This document shows positions 39,007 through 53,161 of a stretch of DNA of 64,000 nt, in pieces. The position numbers and the translations under genes are program-made. Numbering within the stretch: the stretch's first letter is position 1; every line of letters starts with the position of its first letter. Source of the DNA: Candidatus Hydrogenedentota bacterium (GTDB lineage: Bacteria > Hydrogenedentota > Hydrogenedentia > Hydrogenedentales > JAEUWI01); the NCBI GenBank assembly GCA_019637335.1, contig JAHBVV010000016.1, positions 1 through 64,000 on the forward strand, written 5' to 3'. The notes below the pieces were generated by a model. It was not told the DNA's origin and did no database searches. It saw only the letters and a list, made by a program, of their open reading frames with translations.

Positions 39007-41175
39007 CTATCTTCGGGCAAAACGTATGATTTTTTTGAGCGCGGAGACCACTTCGTGGACGTTTCGGTCCGTCAGCTGGGGATGCAGGGGCAGCGAAAGG
39101 ACTTCCCGGGAGGCGCGGGTCGCCACGGGGAACATTTCCGGTCGCAATCCGAGCGCTTCCCGGTAGTAGGCGTGGAGGTGAAGGCCATAAAAATGCACGC
39201 CCGTGCCGATATTTTCCTGGCGCAGCGCATGTGCAATCTCGTCGCGGGACAGACGCAACCGTTCCAGATTCAGGCGGATGGCGTACAGGTGCCAGGCGTG
39301 GTCCACTTCGGGACGGACGGCGGGAAGCTGGATCTCCTCGACATCGCGCAGCACTTCGGTATACATCCGCGCCAGCCGCCTGCGCGCGGAACGGAACGAC
39401 GCAAACTTCTTCAATTGCGCTACGCCCATCGCCGCGCTCACATTTCCCATCAGGTACTTGAAGCCCGGCTCCCGCACTTCCAGGGGCCGCGCCAGCGCGC
39501 TGCGCCCGTAACGGTCCCACGCCGTGTTGTCGAGCCCGTTGGTCGCCAGCATCCGGATATGGGCCGCGCGATCCGGATCCGATAGCGCGATCATGCCGCC
39601 TTCCATGGTGGTGATGTTCTTGATGGAGTAGAAGCTGAAGCAGGCCGCCGGGCTTTCCGAGCCGATCGGCGCGCCCCGCCAGGCGGCCCCCAGGGCGTGG
39701 GCGGCATCTTCCACCACGGGTAGGCCGTACTTCTTGGCCACGGCCCGGATCGCGTCCAGATCGCAGGGATGCCCGCCCAGGTGTACGGGGATAATGGCCC
39801 GGGTGCGTTCCGTGATGGCCGCTTCGAGCGCGGCCGGGTCCAGGTTGAGCGTATCGGGGTCCACATCCGCGAAGACAATACGCGCGCCCATATTCAAGAT
39901 CGTGTTGCCGGTCGAGGCCCATGTGATCGGTGGCGAGATGACCTCGTCGCCCGGCCCCACGCCCAGATCCACGAGGCAAAGGTGAATCGCCGCTGTGCAG
40001 GACGTGACCGCGACGGTATGCCGCGCCTGGACGCTATCCGAAAACGCCGCCTCAAACGCGGGTATCTGGTGACCCGAGGTCAGCCAGCCGCTGCGCAGCG
40101 TCTCCAGCACGGCCTGTTCCTCCTCCTCGCCGAGCGAAGGGCGGCTCAAGGGCACAAAGCGTGACGCCGCCGGGTCCCCGCCCTCGGGGACGGGTGTATT
40201 GCGCAGGCGCTGGATACGGCGAACGTTGAAATAGGGTTCATCGAAGGGATCGCCCTGCATGGAACGGACGCAATCCGATATCTCCGCGACCCCGCTTTCC
40301 AGCGTGTGTTCACACTGAAAGCCCAGGCGGGCGGCAAGTTTTTCGACATTTATGCGGAAGCTGCGCCGATCGTCGTCGTCGATGGCCCGGTCGACGCTCG
40401 TCCCCGGAATAAGCCCCGCTACCGCGTCCGCCAGCGCACGGATCGGCAGGTTCAGCGCCGCGTTGCCGAGGTTGAAGATCTCCCCGCCGGGCGCCGGGGC
40501 GGAAAGCATCGCCCCATAGGCCCGCGCCGCGTCGTCCACATGGATAAACGACCGCCACTGGTTTCCACCGCCACGGACCTCGATGCGCCCGTCTCGCAAT
40601 GCGGTGGCGACCATCTGGTTGATGGCGAGATCGAAGCGCATGCGCGGGGACACGCCAAAAAGCGTGCCCGAGCGCACGATGACAGGTTCGAAGTGGGCGC
40701 CGGCAAGCGACAGCAGCCCCCGCTCCGCGGCCAGCTTCGATTGCGCGAACGCGGTCACCGGATTGGGGGGACTGGCCTCGTCGAGCCACTCGAAGGCAGC
40801 CCGGCCATACACCGCGCAGGTGGAGGCAAACACCAGGCGGCGGATCCCGGCCTGGATCGCGCGGCGCGCCAACTCCAGCGTGCTTTCCACGTTGATATCC
40901 GCCGCCATTTCGGGATCAAGGTCGCAAGAGGGGTCGTTGACGAGGGCGGCGAGATGTATGATGGCGTCCACACCCTCCAGCAGTTGCTCGTGTTCTTGCA
41001 GGCGCCTTATATCGCCCTCCACCAGCTCGAGGTCTGGGTTCTGAAGGCAGGCGCGAAGACCGTCAAAGCCGAAACAGCCCCGGTCAAATACCCGGACCGC
41101 CCAGCCCGCCTCCAGAAGCCGCGGAACCAGGCGGCAGCCCAGGTAGCCCGCGCCACCCGTAATCAGGACGCGCAT
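39007..41175 (-). CDS. Fused NAD-dependent epimerase/dehydratase and DegT-family aminotransferase
   Basis: 722-residue bifunctional protein for nucleotide-sugar modification. Residues 1-~315 are an extended SDR: NAD-binding LITGGAGYLGCRL, LVEGDIRR, HLAALVNDPSC, FASTCAVYG. The catalytic YxxxK position reads FAQSK (Tyr to Phe, codon TTC). Residues ~340-722 are a DegT/DnrJ/EryC1 sugar aminotransferase: RPSLGEEEEQAVLETLRSGW, EDAAHALGA, PLP lysine in FYSIKNITTMEGG (~519) and LPLHPQLTD. The two are usually separate genes. I found no stop or frame change at the junction (~315-340). ATG 41175 has GGGAGAG upstream. No other sugar genes lie nearby. Confidence 0.9.
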   Translation of the reverse strand: MRVLITGGAGYLGCRLVPRLLEAGWAVRVFDRGCFGFDGLRACLQNPDLELVEGDIRRLQEHEQLLEGVDAIIHLAALVNDPSCDLDPEMAADINVESTLELARRAIQAGIRRLVFASTCAVYGRAAFEWLDEASPPNPVTAFAQSKLAAERGLLSLAGAHFEPVIVRSGTLFGVSPRMRFDLAINQMVATALRDGRIEVRGGGNQWRSFIHVDDAARAYGAMLSAPAPGGEIFNLGNAALNLPIRALADAVAGLIPGTSVDRAIDDDDRRSFRINVEKLAARLGFQCEHTLESGVAEISDCVRSMQGDPFDEPYFNVRRIQRLRNTPVPEGGDPAASRFVPLSRPSLGEEEEQAVLETLRSGWLTSGHQIPAFEAAFSDSVQARHTVAVTSCTAAIHLCLVDLGVGPGDEVISPPITWASTGNTILNMGARIVFADVDPDTLNLDPAALEAAITERTRAIIPVHLGGHPCDLDAIRAVAKKYGLPVVEDAAHALGAAWRGAPIGSESPAACFSFYSIKNITTMEGGMIALSDPDRAAHIRMLATNGLDNTAWDRYGRSALARPLEVREPGFKYLMGNVSAAMGVAQLKKFASFRSARRRLARMYTEVLRDVEEIQLPAVRPEVDHAWHLYAIRLNLERLRLSRDEIAHALRQENIGTGVHFYGLHLHAYYREALGLRPEMFPVATRASREVLSLPLHPQLTDRNVHEVVSALKKIIRFARR

Positions 41176-41213
41176 GCCGTAGCTCTCCCTCGTGCCGGTG
41201 AAATCATGGCCGG

Positions 41214-41222
41214 AGTATACCA
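41214..41222 (-). promoter_or_regulatory. Extended -10 promoter for epimerase-aminotransferase fusion
   Basis: On the minus strand TGG-TATACT, about 40 bases upstream of ATG 41175, in the 162-bp divergent gap with the SprT-like gene. Confidence 0.6.
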
Positions 41223-41337
41223 TGGCGCGGCGCCGGCGGCGACTTCCAGAAGGGCCGGCGGTTTTGCTATTGTTTGGGCGGCGGCGGCCCGAAAAAGCAT
41301 CCCGGCTGGGGCCGCAATAACCTGCGGAGCGGCGCCC

Positions 41338-42231
41338 ATGGGCCGAGGACGAGCCGAAACAGAGGACAGCGGGCAACTGGAGTTCGGATTCGAAACCCTT
41401 GCCCCGCACGTTCCACGGCAACTCGTGCTTCACCGGGAACCCGCCGCGGAGCCCGCCGGACTGCGCGCCGCGGTTCCGAATGCGGTTCCGCCCGCGACGG
41501 CGCCCGCGCAAGATGCCCGCGCTTCCACCCAGGCGCGCGCGGACGCCCTGTGGCGGCATCTCACTCAGGCGACCGGAGTGCCCATCCGGCTGCGCATTAC
41601 GAACAACAGCTCGACAATGATGAGCTTGCGCTATCACCGGGACGGGAAGACGGCCCTGATCGGTCTGCACCACATGTTCCTCGACGCGCCCTTCGATATC
41701 TGGAAGGCCCTTTCGGCCTGGGTGCTCAAGCCCAGGGCGCGCGCGGCGGGCCAGAAACTCGAAGCCTTTATCGCCGGCAACCGGCACTTGATCCGGAACG
41801 CGCCCCGGCGCGGCGCCGCGCTGCGCGCGCGCGGACATGTCTTCGATTTGGACGAGCTGTACCGTGAAGTCAACGCGGATGAATTCGGCGGCGCGGTGGC
41901 CGCGCCCATCACCTGGGGCAAGATGCCCAACCTGCGGCGGCGGCGCTCCATCCGCTTCGGCAGTTATTCCCCGGGCGAAAACCTCATTCGCATTCATCCC
42001 TTGCTCGATCAGGATTTCGTTCCGCGCTTTTTCGTCCGCTATATCGTTTTCCACGAAATGCTGCACGCCCATATGGGCATTGAAGAGGCTCCGGGCGGAA
42101 GGCGCCTGATCCATCCCCCCGCCTTTCGTGCCCGGGAAGCGGAATACCCGGATTTTGAGCGCGCCGTCGCCTGGATGGATGAGCCGCGGAATCTCCGGCG
42201 CCTGCTGGGCGCCCGGCGCGACACGCCGTGA
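41338..42231 (+). CDS. SprT-like zinc protein
   Basis: 297 residues; the C-terminal two thirds resemble SprT-like metalloprotease domains: LIRIHPLLDQDFVPRFFVRY followed by HEMLHAHMG (~240, HExxH with a third ligand probably His in RLIHPPAFRAREAEYPDF). Upstream are WGKMPNLRRRRSIRFGSYSP, typical of this group. The first ~80 residues are low-complexity and Ala/Pro-rich. ATG 41338 has GGAG eight bases upstream. It overlaps the next gene by 4 bp. The physiological substrate is unknown. Confidence 0.82.
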   Translation: MGRGRAETEDSGQLEFGFETLAPHVPRQLVLHREPAAEPAGLRAAVPNAVPPATAPAQDARASTQARADALWRHLTQATGVPIRLRITNNSSTMMSLRYHRDGKTALIGLHHMFLDAPFDIWKALSAWVLKPRARAAGQKLEAFIAGNRHLIRNAPRRGAALRARGHVFDLDELYREVNADEFGGAVAAPITWGKMPNLRRRRSIRFGSYSPGENLIRIHPLLDQDFVPRFFVRYIVFHEMLHAHMGIEEAPGGRRLIHPPAFRAREAEYPDFERAVAWMDEPRNLRRLLGARRDTP

Positions 42232-42803
42232 CCCCCTCCCGGAGCGCGTCCGGGGCGGGCGCCCGCCGGGCGCTCGCCGGGGTCCTGTTCGCGGCGCTGT
42301 CGGTGGGTCTGGCCTGCGCCGCGATGGTCGTCTCCTTCCTGGTGGTGCGCCACCTGGCGGGCCCGGCCCGCGGCCGGGAGGAACTGGACCCGGCGGTGCT
42401 CCAACGCGCGAGAATTCTACGTGGCTTCAGCAACGAACTCGTGACGCTGTGCAACGACTACCACCGCCGCTTTCCCGCCGGGATGGCCGGCGCCGGCGCC
42501 TCGAACCGCCAATGGGCGGATCGGGTCTTTCGGCGTGACCTTCAATTCCTTCAGGACCGAATCGATGCTATACTACCCGATACCCTGCCGGAATACGTGA
42601 ATCTGCGGGCGGCGGTGCACCGTTGCGCGGCGATGGCGCGCCACCCGGGGGATCAATTGCTCCGCGAGCAAACGCTGCGCGAAGTCGCCCGGGCGACAGA
42701 GGCGATCGAGGCGCACCTGAGGGCGCTGGGGGCGGAGGTCAAGGCCGGCCCGCCCCGGGTGCGGCCGCGATTCGGCGGTGACGCCGCGCCCGTAACGCCG
42801 TAA
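42228..42803 (+). CDS. Single-helix membrane protein, unknown function
   Basis: 191 residues starting with GTG 42228 (GTGA overlap with the SprT-like gene). One membrane helix (ALAGVLFAALSVGLACAAMVVSFLVV, ~14-40), then a helical extracytoplasmic part with RGFSNELVTLCNDYHRRFP and VFRRDLQFLQDRIDAILPD. I recognise no family. Coupling to the SprT-like gene suggests a shared process. Confidence 0.6.
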   Translation: MTPSRSASGAGARRALAGVLFAALSVGLACAAMVVSFLVVRHLAGPARGREELDPAVLQRARILRGFSNELVTLCNDYHRRFPAGMAGAGASNRQWADRVFRRDLQFLQDRIDAILPDTLPEYVNLRAAVHRCAAMARHPGDQLLREQTLREVARATEAIEAHLRALGAEVKAGPPRVRPRFGGDAAPVTP

Positions 42804-42926
42804 ACTGCTCCCGGCGCTGTGGTTGAATTGCTACCGGCAGGTTTCGTTGGCTCCGAAAGGGTTTCATGTGATGTTTCTCCGGCTCGCTTGTAGGATGCGT
42901 GTAAGGCAAACTGGAAGGGAAACGGC

Positions 42927-43544
42927 ATGGCGAGCGAGCTGCGGTCCGTCGCGGAGTCACGTATGAGCGGCGCGCACGACCAGACCGACGAGCAGTTGAT
43001 GGCGGCGCTGGACGCTGGCGACGATCAGGCGCTGGCCGCCCTCGTCGAGCGCTACCAGAACGACATATTCCGGTTCTGCCTGCATTACCTGAAGAATGTC
43101 GAATCCGCCCGCGAAATGGCGCAAGAGACCTTCCTGCGGATCTACACCGCGCGCGCGCGCTTCGAAGTGGACCGCAAGTTCAAGCCCTGGATGCTCTGTA
43201 TCGCCCGGAACCTCTGTCTGAACGAGTTGAAGCGGCGAAAAACGGTGCAGATCGAGGCGCTGGAAGACTTTGCGGGCGCCATGCGCGAAAGCCGTACCGG
43301 TCCGCCGGAGGAGAATCCGTACGAAATCCTCCTGGCGCAGGAGCGGCACCGCTTTCTATTGGGCATTCTGGACGCCCTGCCCGACGATGCCCGCGAAATC
43401 GTCGTGCTTCGTTATTTTCAAAAGCTGTCCGCGCGCGAAATTGCGGATATCGTAAACAGCACCGAAGGCGCCGTGCGGACGCGCCTCCACCGGATCCTAA
43501 AGCAGATGCGAGACGATTACGCGCTCGCCCGAGACGACATGTGA
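42927..43544 (+). CDS. ECF-type RNA polymerase sigma factor
   Basis: 205 residues. Region 2 with ALAALVERYQNDIFRFCLHY and SAREMAQETFLRIYTARARF (the -10-binding part), then region 4 with LDALPDDAREIVVLRYFQKL and SAREIADIVNSTEGAVRTRL (the -35 helix-turn-helix). No region 1.1 or 3. ATG 42927 has GGAAGGG upstream; an in-frame ATG at 42963 is possible. The next gene overlaps its stop and encodes a membrane protein positioned like an anti-sigma factor. Confidence 0.93.
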   Translation: MASELRSVAESRMSGAHDQTDEQLMAALDAGDDQALAALVERYQNDIFRFCLHYLKNVESAREMAQETFLRIYTARARFEVDRKFKPWMLCIARNLCLNELKRRKTVQIEALEDFAGAMRESRTGPPEENPYEILLAQERHRFLLGILDALPDDAREIVVLRYFQKLSAREIADIVNSTEGAVRTRLHRILKQMRDDYALARDDM

Positions 43545-45355
43545 TCGCTGACGACAAAAACTACAACGAGCAGATGGCCCTGCTGCTGGATCGGCCCGGC
43601 GCCGGCGCGGACCTGGCCGCCGCGCGCGACCGCCTACAGCGGGACAGCGCGTTTCGCGCGGATTTCGAGTCCCTCAATCGGGTGGCGGGCGATCTGGAAG
43701 CCCTGGGTGGCGCGTTGCATGATGGCGCGGGCCGCGTTGATTTGCGGGAGGACATTCGCGACGCCATTATCCACCATGCCATCGAAGACCTTGCCGTCGC
43801 GCAAGCCAGCCCCTTCGCCGATCTTGAGGACGCGCTGGGAGCCCTTCGTTCCAGCTTCAATGCCGCGTCGGGCGAGGTCTCGCTGGTGCGCGACGTGATG
43901 GACGCGGTGGCCGCCGCCCGGAAAAGCGATTTCGAACTGGAGCTTCCCTTCTCTGAGGAGACCCGCCGGTTGCGCGCCCTGGGCGAGGAGATTCGCGCGC
44001 ATGCGCCGCGGGCGGATCTGCTCGATCCCGTGTTGTCCGAGGTGGCCACGCGCCGAGGCGCACGCGTACTGGCGCCCATGCGGGCCCGGCCTGCCGCGGC
44101 CGGCACGGTCCGTGTCGCCCCCGCAAACCGGCGCGCAAGCCGGTTCCTCATGGGGCTGGCCGCTGCGGCCTGCGCGATTCTGGCCGCAATCGGCCTCTAC
44201 GCGCGTTTTGCGCAAGAGCGCCCGGATGCGCCGCAAGTCACGGAGCGAGCCGGCGGGCCGGAAGGCGACGCCGCGCGCGAGAACGAAGAAATGGCGGCCT
44301 TGCGGGAAATCGAATTCCCCGTGGCGGATCCCGGCTCGGTCGTGATAGAGCCCCCGGCTTCGGACGTGGAGCCCGAGGAATCCCGGCCCCGGATGAACGA
44401 GCGGGAGCCGCTCACGCTTCAAGAAGTCATCAACGCGCGGCGCCGGGACCTGGTGAATGATACGCGGGCCGTGGCGGCGCTGGCGTCGCTCACGGAAGAC
44501 GAGGCGAGCGAACTCCTGAAGTCGATGGATCTCTCGGTGGAAGCCCTGATTGGCGCCACCCAGTTTCTGTCCATCGAAGAGGCCATCGCGGTGCTCCGGG
44601 CCGCCATTGCGGAGAATCCGGACGATCCCCACCTGCGGTATGCGCTGGCGCAAAACCTTGCCGGCGATCCCGGCGCGGCCCTGGAGCGCCAGGAACACCT
44701 CGCCCGGCTGGCGGCGGCCGACGGGGAGAACGGCCTGCCGCATTACCTGATGGCGTCGGACTACCTGGCCCGCGGGGAGACCGCCCTGGGCCTCGACGCC
44801 CTGTCGCGCGGCTCCGCATACAATGAGTCTTCGGCCTACGCCCTGGAGGCGGCGCGCCAGCGGGAAGCCGCGTTCATCGCAAGCGGTCTCGACCGCGACG
44901 TCGCGCGCTTCCTGGCGCTCGCCGGAGCGGGGGACGCAGAGTATGGGGATATCGCCACACTCCGGAATGAACTGCTGGACTACGGTGCGCATTACGAGGA
45001 GATGGGCGAGTTCGAGACCGCGCGGCAGATCTACAACGCCGTAAACCAGTTGGGCCAGCAGATCGCCGTCGGCGCCGACCTGGCCGTGGAGCGGCATTCC
45101 GGACTCGAAACCCAGCAGGAAGCCATCCTTGCCATTCAAGGCATCGCCGAGGCCTTCCAGGATCCGGAAATTGTGGCCTTCCTTGGCAACCAGTTGGCCA
45201 ATCTCGCTTCCGGAATCGCCAACGTGACCCACTATATCAGCGCCCGGCAGGACATGGTAATGAACCCGGCGACCGCGTCCCGGCTGAACTGGCCCGCCCT
45301 GCTGGATCGCATGATCACGAGCGGCGACCTGGATATTGGCGATTTCTTGAATTGA
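43541..45355 (+). CDS. Probable anti-sigma-type membrane protein with large extracytoplasmic domain
   Basis: 604 residues, starting with GTG 43541 inside the sigma gene's stop. The ~200-residue cytoplasmic part is helical with repeated segments (VDLREDIRDAIIHHAIEDLA, VSLVRDVMDAVAAARKS). It is followed by one membrane helix (FLMGLAAAACAILAAIGLYA, ~202-222). An acidic linker precedes a long helical domain with TPR-like stretches (AIAVLRAAIAENPDDPHLRYALAQNLAGDP). No zinc-binding anti-sigma motif (HxxxCxxC) is visible. Position and topology, not sequence, suggest it controls the adjacent sigma factor. Confidence 0.7.
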   Translation: MIADDKNYNEQMALLLDRPGAGADLAAARDRLQRDSAFRADFESLNRVAGDLEALGGALHDGAGRVDLREDIRDAIIHHAIEDLAVAQASPFADLEDALGALRSSFNAASGEVSLVRDVMDAVAAARKSDFELELPFSEETRRLRALGEEIRAHAPRADLLDPVLSEVATRRGARVLAPMRARPAAAGTVRVAPANRRASRFLMGLAAAACAILAAIGLYARFAQERPDAPQVTERAGGPEGDAARENEEMAALREIEFPVADPGSVVIEPPASDVEPEESRPRMNEREPLTLQEVINARRRDLVNDTRAVAALASLTEDEASELLKSMDLSVEALIGATQFLSIEEAIAVLRAAIAENPDDPHLRYALAQNLAGDPGAALERQEHLARLAAADGENGLPHYLMASDYLARGETALGLDALSRGSAYNESSAYALEAARQREAAFIASGLDRDVARFLALAGAGDAEYGDIATLRNELLDYGAHYEEMGEFETARQIYNAVNQLGQQIAVGADLAVERHSGLETQQEAILAIQGIAEAFQDPEIVAFLGNQLANLASGIANVTHYISARQDMVMNPATASRLNWPALLDRMITSGDLDIGDFLN

Positions 45356-45372
45356 CCCGGATAGCGGCGCTT

Positions 45373-46002
45373 TCAGCGTGGCGCGATTGGCGCCTCGCGT
45401 AGACCTTCGCAGGCGTCCGCCACGATGGTCGCGACCGCCTCGGACATGGCTTGCGCGAGCCGCGCCAGGGCCGTATCCGAGATGGGGGACGCGGGGTTGG
45501 CGCCGTCCAGGGAAACCGAGGCGAGCAGCTGGCCTTCCCAGGTGTTCGCCACGCCGCCGCCTTCCCGCACGACGAGGTGTACTTCCACGACCGCCTCGGG
45601 CGCTTCTCCCGTGAAATCGGCCTCGAAGCGAACCAGTTCGCCCGTCAACATGTAATCCGGTCGCGCCATGTCGGCCGCGTTCCCTGCGTCGCGAAAGAGC
45701 CCCAACTGCTGTATGCCCTGAAGCAGCGCGCGATCCAGGACAGCCGCGGGCGTTTCGGCCCACTCCGCCCGAGGAAAATAGGCCAGGCGGTTCGGCTCGT
45801 CGGTATACGCGATCTCGGCCCTGTAGGGTCTCGCCGACGCAAGCGGACGAATTCCGAGCGTCGTTCCGCTGCTTTCCGCGGGCGCCACCGAAATCTCGGG
45901 GCGCACCGTGTAATAGCGGATCGGCGCCACCACGGGCGTTGAAAGGCAGCCCGCCAGGGCGAGCGCGAAGCATCCAAGGATTGTTTGGCGCGGTAAACGC
46001 AT
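45373..46002 (-). CDS. ABC-transport auxiliary lipoprotein (PqiC/DUF330-like)
   Basis: 209 residues with a lipoprotein signal (TILGCFALALAGC, lipobox LAGC, lipidated Cys19). The mature part starts PIRYYTVRPEI, like PqiC/YmbA-type lipoproteins, and contains YTDEPNRLAYFPRAEWAETPA. Such lipoproteins sit at the outer membrane and work with MCE transporters. Last gene of ligA-mlaE-mlaF-mlaD, 6 bp after mlaD. Confidence 0.85.
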   Translation of the reverse strand: MRLPRQTILGCFALALAGCLSTPVVAPIRYYTVRPEISVAPAESSGTTLGIRPLASARPYRAEIAYTDEPNRLAYFPRAEWAETPAAVLDRALLQGIQQLGLFRDAGNAADMARPDYMLTGELVRFEADFTGEAPEAVVEVHLVVREGGGVANTWEGQLLASVSLDGANPASPISDTALARLAQAMSEAVATIVADACEGLREAPIAPR

Positions 46003-46008
46003 GGGATC

Positions 46009-46992
46009 CTATTCCTTAATCCGTCCCTTGCCACGAACCAGGGACGAGGGGTCTTGTCTCAGTTGGTTCAGCAGTGAGTCCAGCGTCAGCAGCGTTTCGC
46101 TCGTACTCTGGAGCGTCGTGCGCAGACTGTGCTCTATATTGTCCGCCTCGTGCAGCATGGTCGCCGAAGAATTATCCAGGTTCTCCACGGACGCGCGCAG
46201 TTGCACCGTCAGCGAGGCGATGTCTTCCAGAGCACGCTCCACTCCGGAGCCCAGGGCCTTCACGTCGATCTCCTCGGCCTTGGCCGTCGCCACCCGAAGA
46301 AACTCGCTTGCGTCCGCCGAGGTGGCCCGCAGATCGCGGCCCAGCGCCAGCGCCTCGTCCGCGAGCGGCTCTATCCTGCCATCCAGCTTCTCGATGGAAC
46401 CCTGCGCGGTGCGGATCGTCGCGCTCAGATCGTCGCCCACAGTCTGCATTTTCTCGATCGTGGCCCGCGCATGCTCAATCAAATTCGTGAGCTGCCCCGG
46501 CTCCAGGCCCCGGAATCCCTCCTCGAATTTGCCGACAATCACCGTGACATCGTCCATCAGCGCCTCCACCTTCGTGCTGATCGCGGCAAAGGCGGAGGGG
46601 CGGGACGGGATCTGGCTCCCCGGGGGGAGCGGGCCCGCGTCCGTGTCGCCACCGGACAATTCAATGGCCATGGTGCCCGCCGCCAGGCTGTAGAGCACCA
46701 GCTTCGCCTCCACGCCCCGCTGCAGTTCAATCTTATCGGGATTGATCAGAATTTCGATATTGGCCCGGTTCGTGGGCGTCACGGAGATGTTCGAAACCTT
46801 GCCAATCGGCACGCCGAGATACTGGACGATTCCGCCCTCGTACACGCCGAGCACCGATTCCTGGAATTCCAGCCAGTACGGGACGCCTTGAGACGTATAG
46901 GTCCCGGAAATGTACGCGAGTGAGCCGGCGATGAGCGTCCCGCACACGGTCAGGAACACGCCAACCTTTATCTTTACTTTTTTCGTCGCCAC
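46009..46992 (-). CDS. mlaD: MlaD-like MCE domain protein
   Basis: Periplasmic substrate-binding subunit of an Mla-type phospholipid transporter. 327 residues: a single N-terminal membrane helix (VGVFLTVCGTLIAGSLAYISG), an MCE domain (~35-115, VYEGGIVQYLGVPIGKVSNI), then a long helical C-terminal region (~130-320) as in multi-helix MCE proteins. Much longer than E. coli MlaD (~183), more like the PqiB/YebT or mycobacterial pattern of extended helices that could form a bridge. Lies between mlaF and the lipoprotein gene. Confidence 0.9.
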   Translation of the reverse strand: MATKKVKIKVGVFLTVCGTLIAGSLAYISGTYTSQGVPYWLEFQESVLGVYEGGIVQYLGVPIGKVSNISVTPTNRANIEILINPDKIELQRGVEAKLVLYSLAAGTMAIELSGGDTDAGPLPPGSQIPSRPSAFAAISTKVEALMDDVTVIVGKFEEGFRGLEPGQLTNLIEHARATIEKMQTVGDDLSATIRTAQGSIEKLDGRIEPLADEALALGRDLRATSADASEFLRVATAKAEEIDVKALGSGVERALEDIASLTVQLRASVENLDNSSATMLHEADNIEHSLRTTLQSTSETLLTLDSLLNQLRQDPSSLVRGKGRIKE

Positions 46993-47046
46993 GGCGAACT
47001 CCTGCGTGCGCGTTGCGATAGCGGCCCCCGCGGGCCGCGCCGCCGC

Positions 47047-47814
47047 TCACGAAATATTGCGCTGCGCGATAAACTCATCCGGACGGCGGTCGAACATCTG
47101 CCGGACGCGTTCCACGTCCGTGTTTTCCGCCTCTTCCAGCGTGCCCGTGAAGATCACCTTGCCGCGGTCCAGCATCATAACGCGGTCGGCCACTTCGCGG
47201 ATCGAATCGAGCTCGTGCGTTACGATAACAAATGTGAGCCCCAGAAGCTTGCGCATGTCCAGAATCAACTGGTCCAGCCCGGCCGCCATAATCGGGTCCA
47301 GGCCGGCCGAAGGCTCGTCAAAAAACACCAGCGGCGGGTCCAGCGCAATGGCCCGGGCCAGGCCCGCGCGCTTGCGCATGCCGCCGGAAAGCTCGCTCGG
47401 CATCAGGTGCGCCGCATGTCCGAGGCCGACCAGGCTCAACTTCATTCGGACAATGGCCTCCACCAGCGTTTCGTCGATATTCCCGTACTCCCGAAGCGGC
47501 AGCGCCACGTTGTCGCCGACCGTCATCGAATTGAACAGGCCGCTGGACTGAAACGCGATACCGATCGTGCGCTGGAGCGTCGCCAGCTCGTCCTCGTCGA
47601 GCGCGCAGAGGTCTTGGTCGCGGTAGACAATACTGCCGCTCGTTGCGCGGTGCAACCCGCACATGTGCCGCAACAGGGTCGTCTTGCCGCACCCGCTGCC
47701 GCCCATAATCACGAAGATCTCGCCCGGACTTACGGCGCACGATATCCCGTCCAGGATAAGCGTGCTCCCGTAATGCGTCACGAGGTCTTTCACTTCAATG
47801 ATGGGGGAATTCAT
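47047..47814 (-). CDS. mlaF: Mla-type ABC transporter ATPase
   Basis: 255 residues. Walker A MGGSGCGKTTLLRHM, Q-loop GIAFQSSGLFNSMTV, signature ELSGGMRKRAGLARA, Walker B PLVFFDEPSAGLDP and H-loop VIVTHELDS are complete. The first half matches MlaF closely (IEVKDLVTHYG). Energises lipid transport with MlaE. Confidence 0.94.
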   Translation of the reverse strand: MNSPIIEVKDLVTHYGSTLILDGISCAVSPGEIFVIMGGSGCGKTTLLRHMCGLHRATSGSIVYRDQDLCALDEDELATLQRTIGIAFQSSGLFNSMTVGDNVALPLREYGNIDETLVEAIVRMKLSLVGLGHAAHLMPSELSGGMRKRAGLARAIALDPPLVFFDEPSAGLDPIMAAGLDQLILDMRKLLGLTFVIVTHELDSIREVADRVMMLDRGKVIFTGTLEEAENTDVERVRQMFDRRPDEFIAQRNIS

Positions 47815-47868
47815 GCCGGGGAACGCCTGGATTCGTCTGCCGTATGCCGCGAGACGCGCCGGGCGGCG

Positions 47869-53157
<5,289 letters not shown>

Positions 53158-53161
<4 letters not shown>

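Noticed and set aside
40306-41337. Long plus-strand frame antisense to the fusion gene
   Set aside because: Antisense shadow in GC-rich DNA; the SprT-like protein starts at 41338 with a ribosome-binding site.
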